NCBI RefSeq assembly: GCF_000224145.3
Contig: NC_020166.2
Span: forward strand, 392,273 to 456,272
DNA from: Ciona intestinalis
Lineage: Eukaryota > Chordata > Ascidiacea > Phlebobranchia > Cionidae
Reading direction: 5' to 3'
DNA length: 64,000 nucleotides
Shown: positions 10,241 to 26,753 of the stretch, piece by piece
Position numbering within the stretch: position 1 is the stretch's first letter
How the letters are laid out: each line of letters starts with the position of its first letter
Program-made: the position numbers and the translations under genes
The notes under the pieces: model-generated
What the model saw: the letters and a program-made list of their open reading frames with translations, nothing else
Told to the model about the DNA's origin: nothing
Database searches by the model: none

Positions 10241-12286
10241 TTATTCTTCCTTTACATATGGTCTGCTCGTCATACCAGCAGTTGCATACAACAACAGACA
10301 TGTCGTGCAAATCCCGACCTGGATAATAAAGTGGTGAATACGACCTTCCAACTGCATATGATACACGCCAAGGGATGTAGCGAGAGATGAGTTCTCAGTT
10401 ACTGCCACAGCCGCTGTTATAAACATAAGCACAAGAGAAGCGATGCGACGTTGCTTGGGTATATCTGATAACCATGCATAGTATGAAGCTAATATATGCG
10501 CGGCTCCCACCACGAAGATATGGAACGTGGGGCTTCCATCCATTAGAGTGATCTGCTTCGTACGTAATTTGTATTGAAATATTTTAAAGTAGAAAGTATG
10601 CATGATGAACTGGATTGCCGTGATCGCCTGCAAAGTACAATGATTCGAACGGGTTTATATATTATTACGAAATAAAACATTTGTAATATTATAGTCGTTA
10701 TAATTTGAAACCATTTTTACATGAATGTATGTCTACATCACTATACCTACGTCGTCATGTGTACGTCATCTCTAAAACATTTGTGGTAACCCCTAAGCAG
10801 CGGGAACGAGGTATATAAAACAGAACACCCGTGTTATAACTGTCGTTGTCCCGCTACGCGAGGATAAATAAGTTACATTCATTATACAATATTACCCACT
10901 CTGCCCAAGACGATCGCATAAGATTTTGACCCATGCATAATCTTCCCTCTTTCCTTCATATCCACCGATCCGAACAAGACTAACAGCCCGCCTATCAACC
11001 CCATGTAATGCAAGGCTTGTAGGAAGTTCATCTCGCCGTGGATGTGCCTTGGGTAAGCACCTAAAGTGGGAGAATATGTCACACCTCGTGCCCACTTACC
11101 AGTTACCACGTATGTAGCTTATTTATCCTCGCATGGCTGGGCAACCACAGTCGTTATAACACGGGTGTTCTGTTTCATACACCTCGTGCCTGCTTATGAG
11201 TTACCACCCATGTAACTTGTTTATTTTCGCATGGCGGGGCAACGACAGTCGTTATTACACAGGTGCTCTGTTTCATACACCTCGTGCCTGCTTACGAGTT
11301 ACTAAGTACATTACTTTTTTATACCAAACCGTAGCGTTAATAAATAAATTATACCTTTGCGCTGTCAGTTTGTTATCGAAATATTACGTCACGTATGACG
11401 TCACTTACCTATCCCACCGTGTCTGACGTCATGATGAATAAGAAATGTAAGAACAGAGAAAATACCAATCATACCAAGGCACGTCAGCTCCAAGCTGTAG
11501 TTGAACAAGATTCTAAAAAAACAATTAAAGAGATAAGAATGGTATAGTAGGTTCGGATAAGACGGGTCATGTTCATTTACTTGTTTCGTCTCATATTCGG
11601 TGGTAAACAAAAAACATTTACAGAACTATATGACTGTATCCCCTCGACTCTCATATATTGTTAATAGTTTGAAACACGATCAGGATATTATTTTTTAAAG
11701 GTATTCCGTCTTACCCCACAGTAATATACAAGGTCTGTAATAACCAATTGGACTTAGTTCGTTACCTGATTCCGAAGAAAGCGTAAACAACGGCCACAAG
11801 GTATATCATGTTGACTGGAAGCCCTGATTGCTTGAAATAAGCGGCCCTCACTTCGAACGACGCGATGTACCATACCGCATCCGCTAAGATGCAAAGAGCG
11901 AATAATATTCTGAAAAATATAAATAAACCTTTTTATAAATGAATGAATGAAATTTATGTGAAAGAAAAGGTCTCATAAAAGTTAGGGTTTAACCTTTGGG
12001 TCTACTGTTTTGCGCTTTGTCTGTCTCTTCGTTGTTTTAATTTATTCTTGGAGGATGGAAAACGACAGTCGTTATATAACACAAGTGTTCTGTTTCATAC
12101 ACCTCGTGTCCGCTTACAAGTTACCACGTATGTAACTTTGTAGGTAATTGCTTTTTGTTCAAGTTACACATCTAAACAGCACATACTAACATAAGTTACA
12201 TAATAGGTTTATTCCACGACAACAACATCTTACCTGAACTTCTGGAACGCCGAAGCGTCAAATCCTCTAATTGTATTCAAAGCCAT
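10241..12286 (-). CDS. Unrecognised multi-pass membrane protein, 282 aa
   Basis: Five exons are in phase: 12286-12234, 11909-11766, 11512-11409, 11060-10900 and 10627-10241, totalling 849 nt with a TAA stop. The protein starts MALNTIRGFDASAFQKFR. It has about seven or eight hydrophobic helices, for example ILFALCILADAVWYIASF, LGMIGIFSVLTFLI, LHYMGLIGGLLVLFGSV and SLVLMFITAAVAV, and ends SRPYVKEE. I do not recognise the family. The reading frame stays open upstream of the chosen ATG to an acceptor-like TTCTAG at 12329, so an upstream coding exon, or a trans-spliced 5' end with a 42-nt leader, is possible. The exon 4 donor AGA/GTGGGT was chosen over a nearby one because it keeps phase. Introns carry 98-bp satellite units and a MITE. 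Confidence 0.65.
11085..11310 (+). repeat. 98-bp satellite, about two units
   Basis: It starts 25 bp from exon 4 of the multi-pass protein gene. A single inverted unit is at 10790-10880. Confidence 0.85.
11543..11729 (+). mobile_element. MITE, diverged
   Basis: Right next to exon 3 of the multi-pass protein gene. TIRs are mutated (GGTTCGGATAAGACGGG). Confidence 0.75.
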
Positions 12287-12329
12287 TATGGAACAAATTA
12301 ACAATGCGGTCACAATTACTTGTTCAATC

Positions 12330-13391
12330 TAGAATCCCTTTGTTACGTGTGGTAGAGTCTTTATTACATCACAAACGTCGGTAACCGAGAAACGAACGCC
12401 ATGTTCCGGTACCAGGGACAAACAAATTGAGTTATGATTGTCAAACACAGACGCTGGAATATAAATTAACTCGTTAATACCAATTATTACAAAAATACCA
12501 ACTAATTCAACGTGGTTCTAAATCTGTTACTACTTCTGTACTATGTCGTGTTCTTACATATAAAAAACTCAGTGCAGGCCACAAAATCTAAACTTTTATT
12601 TCATTTACGGTTGACTGGTTTGATTTTAGTAAACCTAAATAGAATTTTAAAGAAGTACCACCTTGAAGACCTTACTACAAGTGGTATGCCTACCATAGGT
12701 CGAAAACCACTGGTTCATATATTTCTTATAAATGAATCTTGACTACACATAGCTTACACATCATCCAACACGAGGTATTGTTTGATTAGCGCGACAAACG
12801 GCACTAACTTCTCGGTCAATATTTGCACTGAGTGAAGCAATGTAAAAATACTTACCTTAAAATTATGACGTCATTCATATGGGCGGTGATGACGTAGTAA
12901 GACGGCTTACCGAGCTACCAGCGTAAGACTGTACGCGTATAATGTATAATGCCTTGGCACAGCGGTAACTGGAGGAGTTATAGTAGGGTGGGGGAAGATG
13001 GGACACCTTTCATTTTATTTTATCTTTCTATTTAGTAGTAAACAAATAGCACCTAAGAATTATAAAACCGTATCCCAACAAATCCTATAGACTGCTGTTA
13101 ATTGTTTAAAACACGATCAGCGGGATATTGGAATTTTATGTGCTAAAGGTGTCCCGTTTCCCCCCATCCTACTTTAACCCGAGTGCCGAACCATACACCC
13201 CTAGTTGGGTATCTAGTGTAAGGCCATAAAAATGGCTGGCAACCTATTAGTGATAACTGAAGGTTACATTCAAATGTAAAGCTTTGAGCGAACCCAACAA
13301 CACGTGGGAAAACGAATCTACTAAGCAATCATCTATACTCTGTTTATACCAACACTAGCGTAGCGTATTTATGCAACCAATTTAATCTTAC
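12330..13391. other. Upstream region of the multi-pass protein gene
   Basis: No supported exon on either strand. A near full-length MITE lies at 12979-13175. A minus-strand ATG-bearing segment just before a donor near 12856 does not join the downstream exon in phase and is not called. Confidence 0.45.
12979..13175 (+). mobile_element. MITE, near full length
   Basis: Good left TIR; right TIR reads CCCCCCATCCTACTTTA. Confidence 0.85.
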
Positions 13392-13609
13392 CATATTTAT
13401 TTATCATTTTTCTCTTTCGATCGGCGAGAACTTGTAATAAAATCGCTCTCAATAAACGACATGCATGGAACAAATACGTGGGTACACAGTTTATTATGAA
13501 AATACGAAGTGAAACACAGATAACGTCATATAAGCAAAAATGTGCACACCATGGGACCTGGGATTTAGGGCAGAGCCAGCCATCACCCAACACCTAGGGT
13601 GCTATGACC

Positions 13610-13745
13610 CATTAATAGATCACTGGGTTGGAGCTATAACTGTTGGAGATAGGCCAACAATGGTACCACAGTAGGGCATTGAACCCGGTCTCCTTTGGTT
13701 AGGATGCAGGTGCCCAACCATTGAGCAATGTCACTGCACCAATAC
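13610..13745 (-). mobile_element. tRNA-derived SINE-like copy
   Basis: Includes GATCACTGGGTTGGAG, a degenerate CTTGCC-type middle and GCCCAACCATTGAGCAATG. The head resembles a tRNA A/B-box region (a gene-less GGTT...GGTTCGAAT-like order on the minus strand). Confidence 0.5.
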
Positions 13746-14277
13746 GGCATTTATATATTGTGCCCAATATACAGCATCCCCTGTAAGTAAAACCACATGA
13801 TTAAGTTGCAAGATATCCAAGTTACCATTAGTAGCATCTGCTGTTATATTTGCATCAGAGGTTCATTTGAAAACAACATGATATTTTCAGAGTTGGATTG
13901 TAATGGCATCATATGCAAATATGTGTATGGGGCATTTATCAATGTATAACATTATGCTTACCTAACTATTGCAGGAGTTGGCTCTTAGCTGGTTCTGTAA
14001 TGTAAGAATTTTGCTATTAGATTCTTATTTTGTGTAAGTATAGGGGATTGTTGTCCAAAAAGTAATTATATAGGCTAACAATCATACAAGTTAAATGACT
14101 TGATAATAGTAGTTGAATGGTTAACAATTTTAAAACATTTTAGTGGTTTAAGCTTTATATACAATTGGTAATTAATATTTTAATTGCCAAACACCTAAAC
14201 TTGATGCAGACACAACATTTTGAGCGATGTACCATTAGTACATGGGTTTGAACTAAAGGTTAATATTCTGATTAAAG

Positions 14278-14413
14278 CAATGTCCCAGTACATCTTGAGA
14301 TAATGGGCACATGCCCACACCTCACCCACAATGTACTTGTATAATGTAAGTTCCCTATGACGATCCATTGTATGCAGTTATAATTATACAATGGTGCTTT
14401 TTAAAGGGAACAA
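14278..14413 (-). ncRNA. H/ACA-type snoRNA candidate, copy 1
   Basis: On the minus strand this ~136-nt element folds as hairpin, hinge, hairpin, tail. In the 5' hairpin, GTTCCCT pairs with AGGGAAC and CCATTGTAT with ATACAATGG, leaving an internal loop like a pseudouridylation pocket. The hinge has ACATTA, which fits the H box ANANNA. The 3' hairpin has AGTACAT with ATGTACT and TGGGC with GCCCA. ACA follows, three bases from the shared 3' end. Two near-identical copies are in eIF4A introns. The rRNA or snRNA target was not determined. Confidence 0.65.
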
Positions 14414-14815
14414 ATATGCTTATAAATTATAAAAATAATTAGCACCAAGTTAAATAACAATAAAGGACACAAAATGCAAGTAGTGACTTACCAATTAAAA
14501 GCGAATAACTCCCAAAAGAATTCATGACGATGCGTACTTCACCTGTAACAATAAGTTTAGTGACATCATAAACAATTACATCACATGTTTACTTACCTTT
14601 TGTGCTGAGGAATCAACTGTAGGGTAGAAAATAACGGGACAATTTTTAACTTACTTTTGGTACAAAAAAAATGGTTGAAAACTACAGAATTTTGTGCCAG
14701 AAGAGTTATGCAAAAAATTGTAGAAACAGAAATCAAACAGAGCAAATATAACGTAACATGTTTATTATTACCCACATTTTACCAGAGAATTCCCTAATAA
14801 CAAAACAATCCAACA

Positions 14816-15088
14816 TCAAGGTATGATTTGAACATGAGAAGATGAATTAAAAGATATTGTGAGCGCGTGCAGACAAGAACGCCATTTACGAATAATCAAT
14901 GACGTCACTTCTCTCCATAAGATATCATTCCAGTAAAATAAAACACGCATGAAAAGTTTACTAGTTACTTGGCTGGGAGCAAAATATTGGTGGAAATGAA
15001 TGGACATTTTCACTGAACTGCTGGGAAATAAGAATCTAAACACGCAATACACAATACAAAGTATAACAGGCATTTTAAATAAACGCAA
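14816..15088 (-). other. Open frame of unknown status
   Basis: A 90-codon minus-strand frame with a hydrophobic start (MPVILCIVYCVFRFLF from an internal ATG). No flanking exons join it in phase and no family is recognised. It is probably chance, and is recorded because it lies between possible 3'-UTR exons of eIF4A. Confidence 0.12.
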
Positions 15089-15308
15089 AGCGATTGGTTA
15101 GGGTGGGCGGGCCACCAACTGCCCCAAGGACAGAGGTTTCAATTTGTTTTAATAGATCGCTATTTTTACATAACAAAGATTCCAAAAGGAAAAAATATTC
15201 CGATAAGAAGCAATACAGTTGGGCGTTGGTAGACAGATAGATTTACAAAGTGCTGCTTTATGTATAGATAGCTAGATATGTTCAGCACGTATAGATTCGC
15301 TTATTATT

Positions 15309-15373
15309 TAGATGCGTTAAGGTTTAACAACAACAACAACAGTACGAGGCAAACTGTTGTCAACTCGGTCCAC
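15309..15373 (-). other. EIF4A: Possible eIF4A 3'-UTR exon
   Basis: An acceptor TTTTTTACAG at 15374 precedes GTGGACCGAG and a GTT-rich stretch, then TAAATAATAAG near 15309. The matching donor would be GTAAGTGC right after the eIF4A stop codon. Only splice signals support it. Confidence 0.3.
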
Positions 15374-15779
15374 CTGTAAAAAATGTGGTGTAAGTTAACA
15401 GGTATATAATATTGGAGTCAAACTTTTAAATGCAGGCTAACCAGGGATGGTTGGACACGTATAATATTAACGCAAGATTCGTCACCTTGCCACCCCAGGT
15501 TTGGCTAAGTTTCATATAGCATAAATGTAATTTAACACATAAATAATCAGGGTTCTTAAAGCGGTGTTTATATCATAGGCCCCAAACTTTTAAACATATG
15601 GAAGGCAGGGATAGTTGGACACATTTCTGTAAAAAACCTAACTTTGGTTGTAATGTTTACTGATTAACGCAGTGCAGAATTTTTATCCAAGGTTTGGCAC
15701 CTCAGCCCCAATGGCCAACCTATAACTTGAAGTCACATGGAACCTGACCAATATAGAATACAACAGCACTTACTTTAAA

Positions 15780-21610
<5,831 letters not shown>

Positions 21611-22433
21611 GTTTTATCAGAAAGAAAGATCCTATGGTACTCGCTAAACTCACGTTGTAAGCGCGGTTGAATATCTTACTCAAAGTCTGCAATTTTATTA
21701 ATAAAACCATACGTAATAAAATATTAAAACGTCGAAATTAATAATAGGCTTAATAAACACATTTAGAAATTATGTTTTGTTTTATGAATGCGAAATTGTG
21801 GCTTTACGTAAGCGCGCCAAATGTTCAGCGGAGATATACTGAACCGCTATAGTAGAATTGCGTAATATCTGGATCCAGGCCTGGCCATATGGTGCAAGGG
21901 AAATGTTATAAAACTTTCTACAGACACTTTAATGGGGTGCGAACAATTAATCGTTGCAACATGGGTGTCTTTTTATACACAACACACACAAAGACAGTGT
22001 GTTTACACCTATACGCCTTATTTGTTGTTTTTCAAATTGATTTCTGCTGCGTAACTGTAGCACAACGACCCACCCCATGCTCACTGTCGTGCTACGTATC
22101 ACTGGTGACTCAAGATTTGAACTAGTTTTCATCCGCTGCGTATGCTGTATAAGCTTTTACAATTAATCCCTGCCCATATTAAGCGCCTAGGCTACTAACT
22201 TATAAAAGTTTGAATTTATTGGGGCAAAATCTTTTGTCTTGTCATGCTATAGTGGCCTAATTACAAAAATATTGTATATATGTTTTTAACTTGTCTTTTG
22301 CTGCTAATTCTCATCTCTTCGTTGTTTCAACTAATTTGATCTTCGCTATCGCATTCGAAGAGGTAAATACTTTTATATTATGTACATTTATAAACTCTTA
22401 TGTACTTTCGGACGGATATAAACACGAAGAACA

Positions 22434-22616
22434 AGTAGGGTGGGGAAAACGGGACACCTCTTCATACATTTCTCAACCCGTTTGCTAGTAAACAAAGAAC
22501 ATTCAAAGAAATATAAAAGCCATATCCTCACGACTCCCATAGATCGTTGTTAATTGTTTAAAACACGATCAAGATATTTGGATACTATGTGATAAAGGTG
22601 TCCCGCTTTACCCAGC
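22434..22616 (+). mobile_element. MITE in the 3' flank of the CAAX coiled-coil gene
   Basis: Left TIR AGTAGGGTGGGGAAAACGGG; right end GTGTCCCGCTTTACCCAG. Probably transcribed as 3' UTR. Confidence 0.82.
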
Positions 22617-22647
22617 ATGCATTGGGTATAACAAGTTATTACAAGGG

Positions 22648-24326
22648 CTATAAAACGATACAAAACCTAGACTTGGAAACTTGTGCGGACTTGTTTAAGC
22701 TTGTACTACTACTAGCATGGTCTGGTTTCTGCTGTAACGAGTCCCCGTTACCATTTGCAGCTGAATTCGCCAGGTTTTGTGATAATTGTGTGACAGTGGT
22801 ACTCAGTTCGGCAACCTGGCTCCGTAACCGTTCAAGTTCTTCCTGCTTTTGTCGCATTTCTTCAACAGTTTTAAGTTCTTGGTCTTTTAATTCGACAATC
22901 TTATTGTTTAAAACATCTTGCTGGAGTTTGGAGCCTTCTAGAAGTTTCCCTTGTTCGATTATTCGCTCAGAAAGCTCTTTGTTCTTTTCCTCTATGACGT
23001 ATGAATCGGCGGAACGATTTTTCCAATTCTTGAATTCTTCGTTTGTTTCAAGATTGCTGAGTTTCTGTTTAAACAATTCAATCTCACCACGCGACATCGA
23101 AAGTTGTGTTTCCATTTCTTCAATCTTCTTTAACAAATCTTTATCCTACACAAACAGCAGCATTACGTCATGCGGTTACGTCATTAAGTATGAAGTGTGA
23201 TGACGTCATAGGTTGTGTGAAACATGAAATACGTTTTAGTATTAAAATAAAAAAAATAATTTAACCTTTTTAAGGCGGGGAAGCGACAGTTGTTACTTAT
23301 TTAAAAAGAAAAAAAGTTATTTATATTTTATACCTCAGTTAAAATAGGAGTGTTCGCCGTAATGTCGATCGTTTCGTCATCTGAAAAAGCAATTAACTAT
23401 AAAGTATCTCTTGTGCTGTGGGGTAAGCTGTGGGTGAATACCGTTAGCATCTAAATCCCATATCGTATTTTTAACCTAATCGTATTATAACAATTGAAGA
23501 CGCTTTTCATATCGTGAGCTGCTAAAACTTAATAGACTTATTGTATTGGCTATACGCCTGGCCACAGTTTATACTCAAAGCTTCATACATTCATACATAC
23601 TTAGTTACACCATGCGCAAAAACACCCCACGCACATTTCTATATTATGCTTAGTTTGAATATATACACCAACCAACCGTGCACAGCTTGGCCAAAGCTTC
23701 TATATATAAATATATACACTTCATACTTTATACACAACGGGTATAATAACACACCACGTATACCTTGTACACTAACCCCCTTATTCTATATCCTTAGCTT
23801 TAATATAATACAACGTACCTTGCGCACCCGTCCCCTCTATAGTTATTCCACCGTCCACAACCTCCACAACTTGATGAGGTTCTTCCGATATCGGGGACAA
23901 CGCATGATCATCATCTAATTTAACTTCTTCTTTTAATCCAACGACTCCAACTTCATTTTTCAAATCTTTAACATCCTCTTTTGATCCCCCAACCTCCGAT
24001 TCACATTTTAAATCATCGTCTTCCAACTTAGGACCATCTGGTATATCTTCAACGTTTTCTTTGGATCCCGCATCTTTAGTTTCCTCTTTTAAACCAACGT
24101 CTAACTGAAGATCATCTTTGACCCCATCCTCCAAAACTTCTTCATCCAGATCTATGGTGATTTCATCTTCGATCTTCTGATCTTCTAAATCTCCAAGCAA
24201 CATGGCTCCCGGGTCAGGATCGGAGGACCCCCCCTTATCCTTTATCGTTTCATCCTCGGTATCGGAGGACAAACTTGGAGGAACAATGACGTCATCACCC
24301 GTTTCTTGCGGGGACGAACGATCCAT
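22648..24326 (-). CDS. Acidic coiled-coil protein with C-terminal CAAX box, 350 aa
   Basis: Three exons in phase: 24326-23819, 23380-23334 and 23145-22648 (1053 nt). Residues 1 to about 170 are very acidic and low-complexity (MDRSSPQETGDD, many DLK, KEE and EDD runs). Exon 2 gives DDETIDITANTPILTE. Exon 3 (about residues 186-310) is a long heptad-rich coiled coil with LLKKIEEMETQL, IIEQGKLLEGSKLQQDVLNN and LERLRSQVAELSTTVTQLSQ. A Ser/Asn/Gln-rich linker leads to the terminal SKSRFCIVL. CIVL fits a CAAX motif, and a terminal Leu favours geranylgeranylation, so membrane anchoring is inferred. I do not recognise an orthologue. It could be a Golgi- or vesicle-associated tether by analogy of design only. 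A MITE sits about 30 bp past the stop, probably in the 3' UTR. Confidence 0.75.
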
Positions 24327-24381
24327 GAATTAGCAATTAATTACAAATCTAATACAAATCAAATGTTGATTAATTTATAAA

Positions 24382-24579
24382 TATAGCAGGGTGGGGGAAG
24401 ATGGGACACCTTTAATACATAATATCTAAATAGCCTGGTCGTGTTTTAAACAATTAACAACGGTCTGTGGAAGTCGTGAGGATATGGTTTTATAATTCAT
24501 TGAATGTTCTTTGTTTACTACCAAATGGAAAAAGAAAACTAAACGAAAAGGTGTCCCATCTTCCCCCACCCTACTATAT
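24382..24579 (-). mobile_element. MITE in the promoter region of the CAAX coiled-coil gene
   Basis: It begins about 55 bp upstream of that gene's ATG. Both TIRs are well kept. Confidence 0.88.
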
Positions 24580-24611
24580 GTATGAGGTAATGAGCCAACT
24601 CTGGGCTAAAT

Positions 24612-24661
24612 NNNNNNNNNNNNNNNNNNNNNNNNNNNNNNNNNNNNNNNNNNNNNNNNNN
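24612..24661. other. Assembly gap with duplicated flanks
   Basis: Fifty N. The end of the MITE and the following sequence (CATCTTCCCCCACCCTACTA then TGAGCCAACTCTG) occur on the left and again right after the gap at 24662-24715. This suggests two versions of one locus. Confidence 0.9.
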
Positions 24662-24689
24662 CTCCCATCTTCCCCCACCCTACTATATG

Positions 24690-26753
24690 TTTAAGGTAAT
24701 GGCCAACTCTTGTCTAAATCCCAGGTCCCATGGTGTGCCTCGTGTTGTTCGACCTTATGCACCCTCTGTGATCTTATATTCTAACCAACTCCTAACTTGT
24801 GAGGTGTATGAACTAAACACCCGTGTTATAACGACTATCGTTACCCCGCCACGCGAGGATAAATAAGTTACACATTTTTCATTTATAAAGATACAGGTTG
24901 ACTTCTACTTATCTCACTGACAACACCTTCTATCACGTGACAGTTACGTAGCAACGAGATCACGTGCCTACAACCTCAATCATATACCTGTCAATACATA
25001 TCTGTTGTTGCAACAAACTATACTCCCTAAAACTAAATAAGTTGTAACCGCCCTTACAACGCTGTAGTAACTTCCACTCCATGCATGGGACAAGTATGAG
25101 CAAACACCAGCAGTCAGCCATATATCTCGTGTACAAGTATGCGACATGCGTCATTGCTACTTCAATGTGACACTTCAGTGAAACAACACATACCTTCATA
25201 TACATTATAAACTATAGGGCCACAATAACTATATAAACGTATGTATAATTACGGCATACATAATTATAACTGACAAAACCCGGTGCAAGTTTTACCGTGG
25301 CTGTTATGTGAGGGTATCAGTACATAGTGTAACGTTATCTTTTCAAATACGATAGCGAAGATTAACTTAATTAAAACAACAAATGGAAGGGAATTAGCAG
25401 CAAAACTACAGTCGGTAAAACACACTGCATTTAATCTCTCGACAGTTATATAACACAAAATACAAAACTTATTAAAAGACGTGACCCAACTATATCCAAT
25501 ATACGTTGATATTAAAACAACTTATCAACTCACGATACGGCACACACAGCATACGTAGATACCTGGCTTAGTGAAACACAACGTAGTTATTAAACCGTCA
25601 ATCCTGGCTATTTGGATAATATTCTTTGTTACCGGAGGCGTAGAAATGAATTGAAACCAAAACCAACAGAGATATAAGAACACAATAATCCGTTAGTCAC
25701 CGTTGTCACTATGGCAACACCTGGTAATACTCAACGTTATACGTTATATATGCCCTTGTATATAAGACATAGCGCTGTTCTATAGTATACACTCAGTATA
25801 ATATGGTTGTAAGTTGTCTGTTCTTGTATAAGACCTATGTACAACACGCACTACGACTGATAAGACGACTTGAATACATAACATGCTATCGAGTTAACAC
25901 GAAGTATTGATCCAACTTATATAAGTGGCAGACTAACATACCACGAATGTCTCTTCAACTAAAATAACCAGAGTGTTTCAAGTCGAATCGATATTTAACA
26001 AATTAAATATTATCTAGATGGAAAGTAAGTTAGTGTATACTGTGGGGTAAGATGGAATATGGTTTGCACCTAAAACCTGTATTTTCTGACCGTGGTTTTG
26101 AACAACTAATAACGCTCTTTTAGAGTCGTGAGGATACGGTTTAATATTTATGTAAATATTTTTTGTTTGCTACCAAGCACAACAAATGGGCGAAAGAGAA
26201 CAGAAACATGTCTCATTTAAATCTTCCCCGACTCTGTCAAGCCATACCTATGTTAGTGCGTTACATTCAAACCACAACGTTATACACGAAGCGGTAATTA
26301 CAACGGCAAGCCTAATTTGTCGCATATAAGTGATTGACAACTTATCCATCAGCTTGTAAAATATCGATCAACAATAAAAACAATAGGTTTAGCAGCCAGG
26401 ATACTTTTCCTCGAGCAGTTTTTACTCATTGCGCGTTTAAACGACTGTCGTTCTTTCTGTACAGATCTATCTATATACACTGCATGTAGGCTACCGATGT
26501 ACTTTACTACAACACAGGGTCTTACCACGCGTAAGTTTAATTTTGGCGCGCTATGACCATCATGCCATACAATGACGTCATTACCGATGTGACGTAACGA
26601 TGACGTATGACACGAGAATTGCAAACGAATATTGCATCCATTGTAACAATGCAAGCCATAGTAAAGGTCGAAATTCACCCTTTCGGACCCACAATGGCGC
26701 AGTTGGGGCTATTCCGGTGTTTCTGTGGCCCTGATGTAATGTTAATGTTATTT
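24690..26753. other. Intergenic region between the CAAX gene and IMP4
   Basis: No supported exon. It holds one 98-bp satellite unit (about 24790-24880), an inverted copy of a dispersed repeat (about 25320-25420, AATTAGCAGCAAAACTACAG) and a diverged MITE (26035-26235). Long minus-strand frames here have no domain or phase support. Confidence 0.5.
26035..26235 (-). mobile_element. MITE, diverged
   Basis: Weak TIRs (ACTGTGGGGTAAGATGG); internal GAGTCGTGAGGATACGG retained. Confidence 0.7.

Larger units (their letters stand above)
13392..14616 (-). ncRNA. Small-exon spliced transcript hosting an H/ACA-like snoRNA (putative)
   Basis: Three short segments have strong acceptor and donor sites on the minus strand: 14616-14597 (20 nt, CTACCCTACAG before, GTAAGTAAAC after), 14542-14492 (51 nt, TTACAG before, GTAAGTCA after) and 13994-13962 (33 nt, CATTACAG before, GTAAGC after). 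A fourth, 13430-13392, is weaker. No frame stays open through all of them. The snoRNA-like copy at 14278-14413 lies in sense in the intron between the second and third. This looks like a snoRNA host gene, or 3'-UTR exons of eIF4A. A short C-terminal coding part cannot be excluded. Inferred from splice signals only. Confidence 0.4.

Noticed and set aside
12840-12905. Possible first exon (MNDVIILR) of the multi-pass protein
   Set aside because: It ends in phase 2 and would put a stop in the next exon.
22589-23200. 203-codon plus-strand frame
   Set aside because: Antisense shadow of the coiled-coil exon.
26349-26678. 109-codon minus-strand frame next to the IMP4 stop
   Set aside because: It lies downstream of the true IMP4 last exon, with no domain or splice partner; likely 3' UTR or intergenic.
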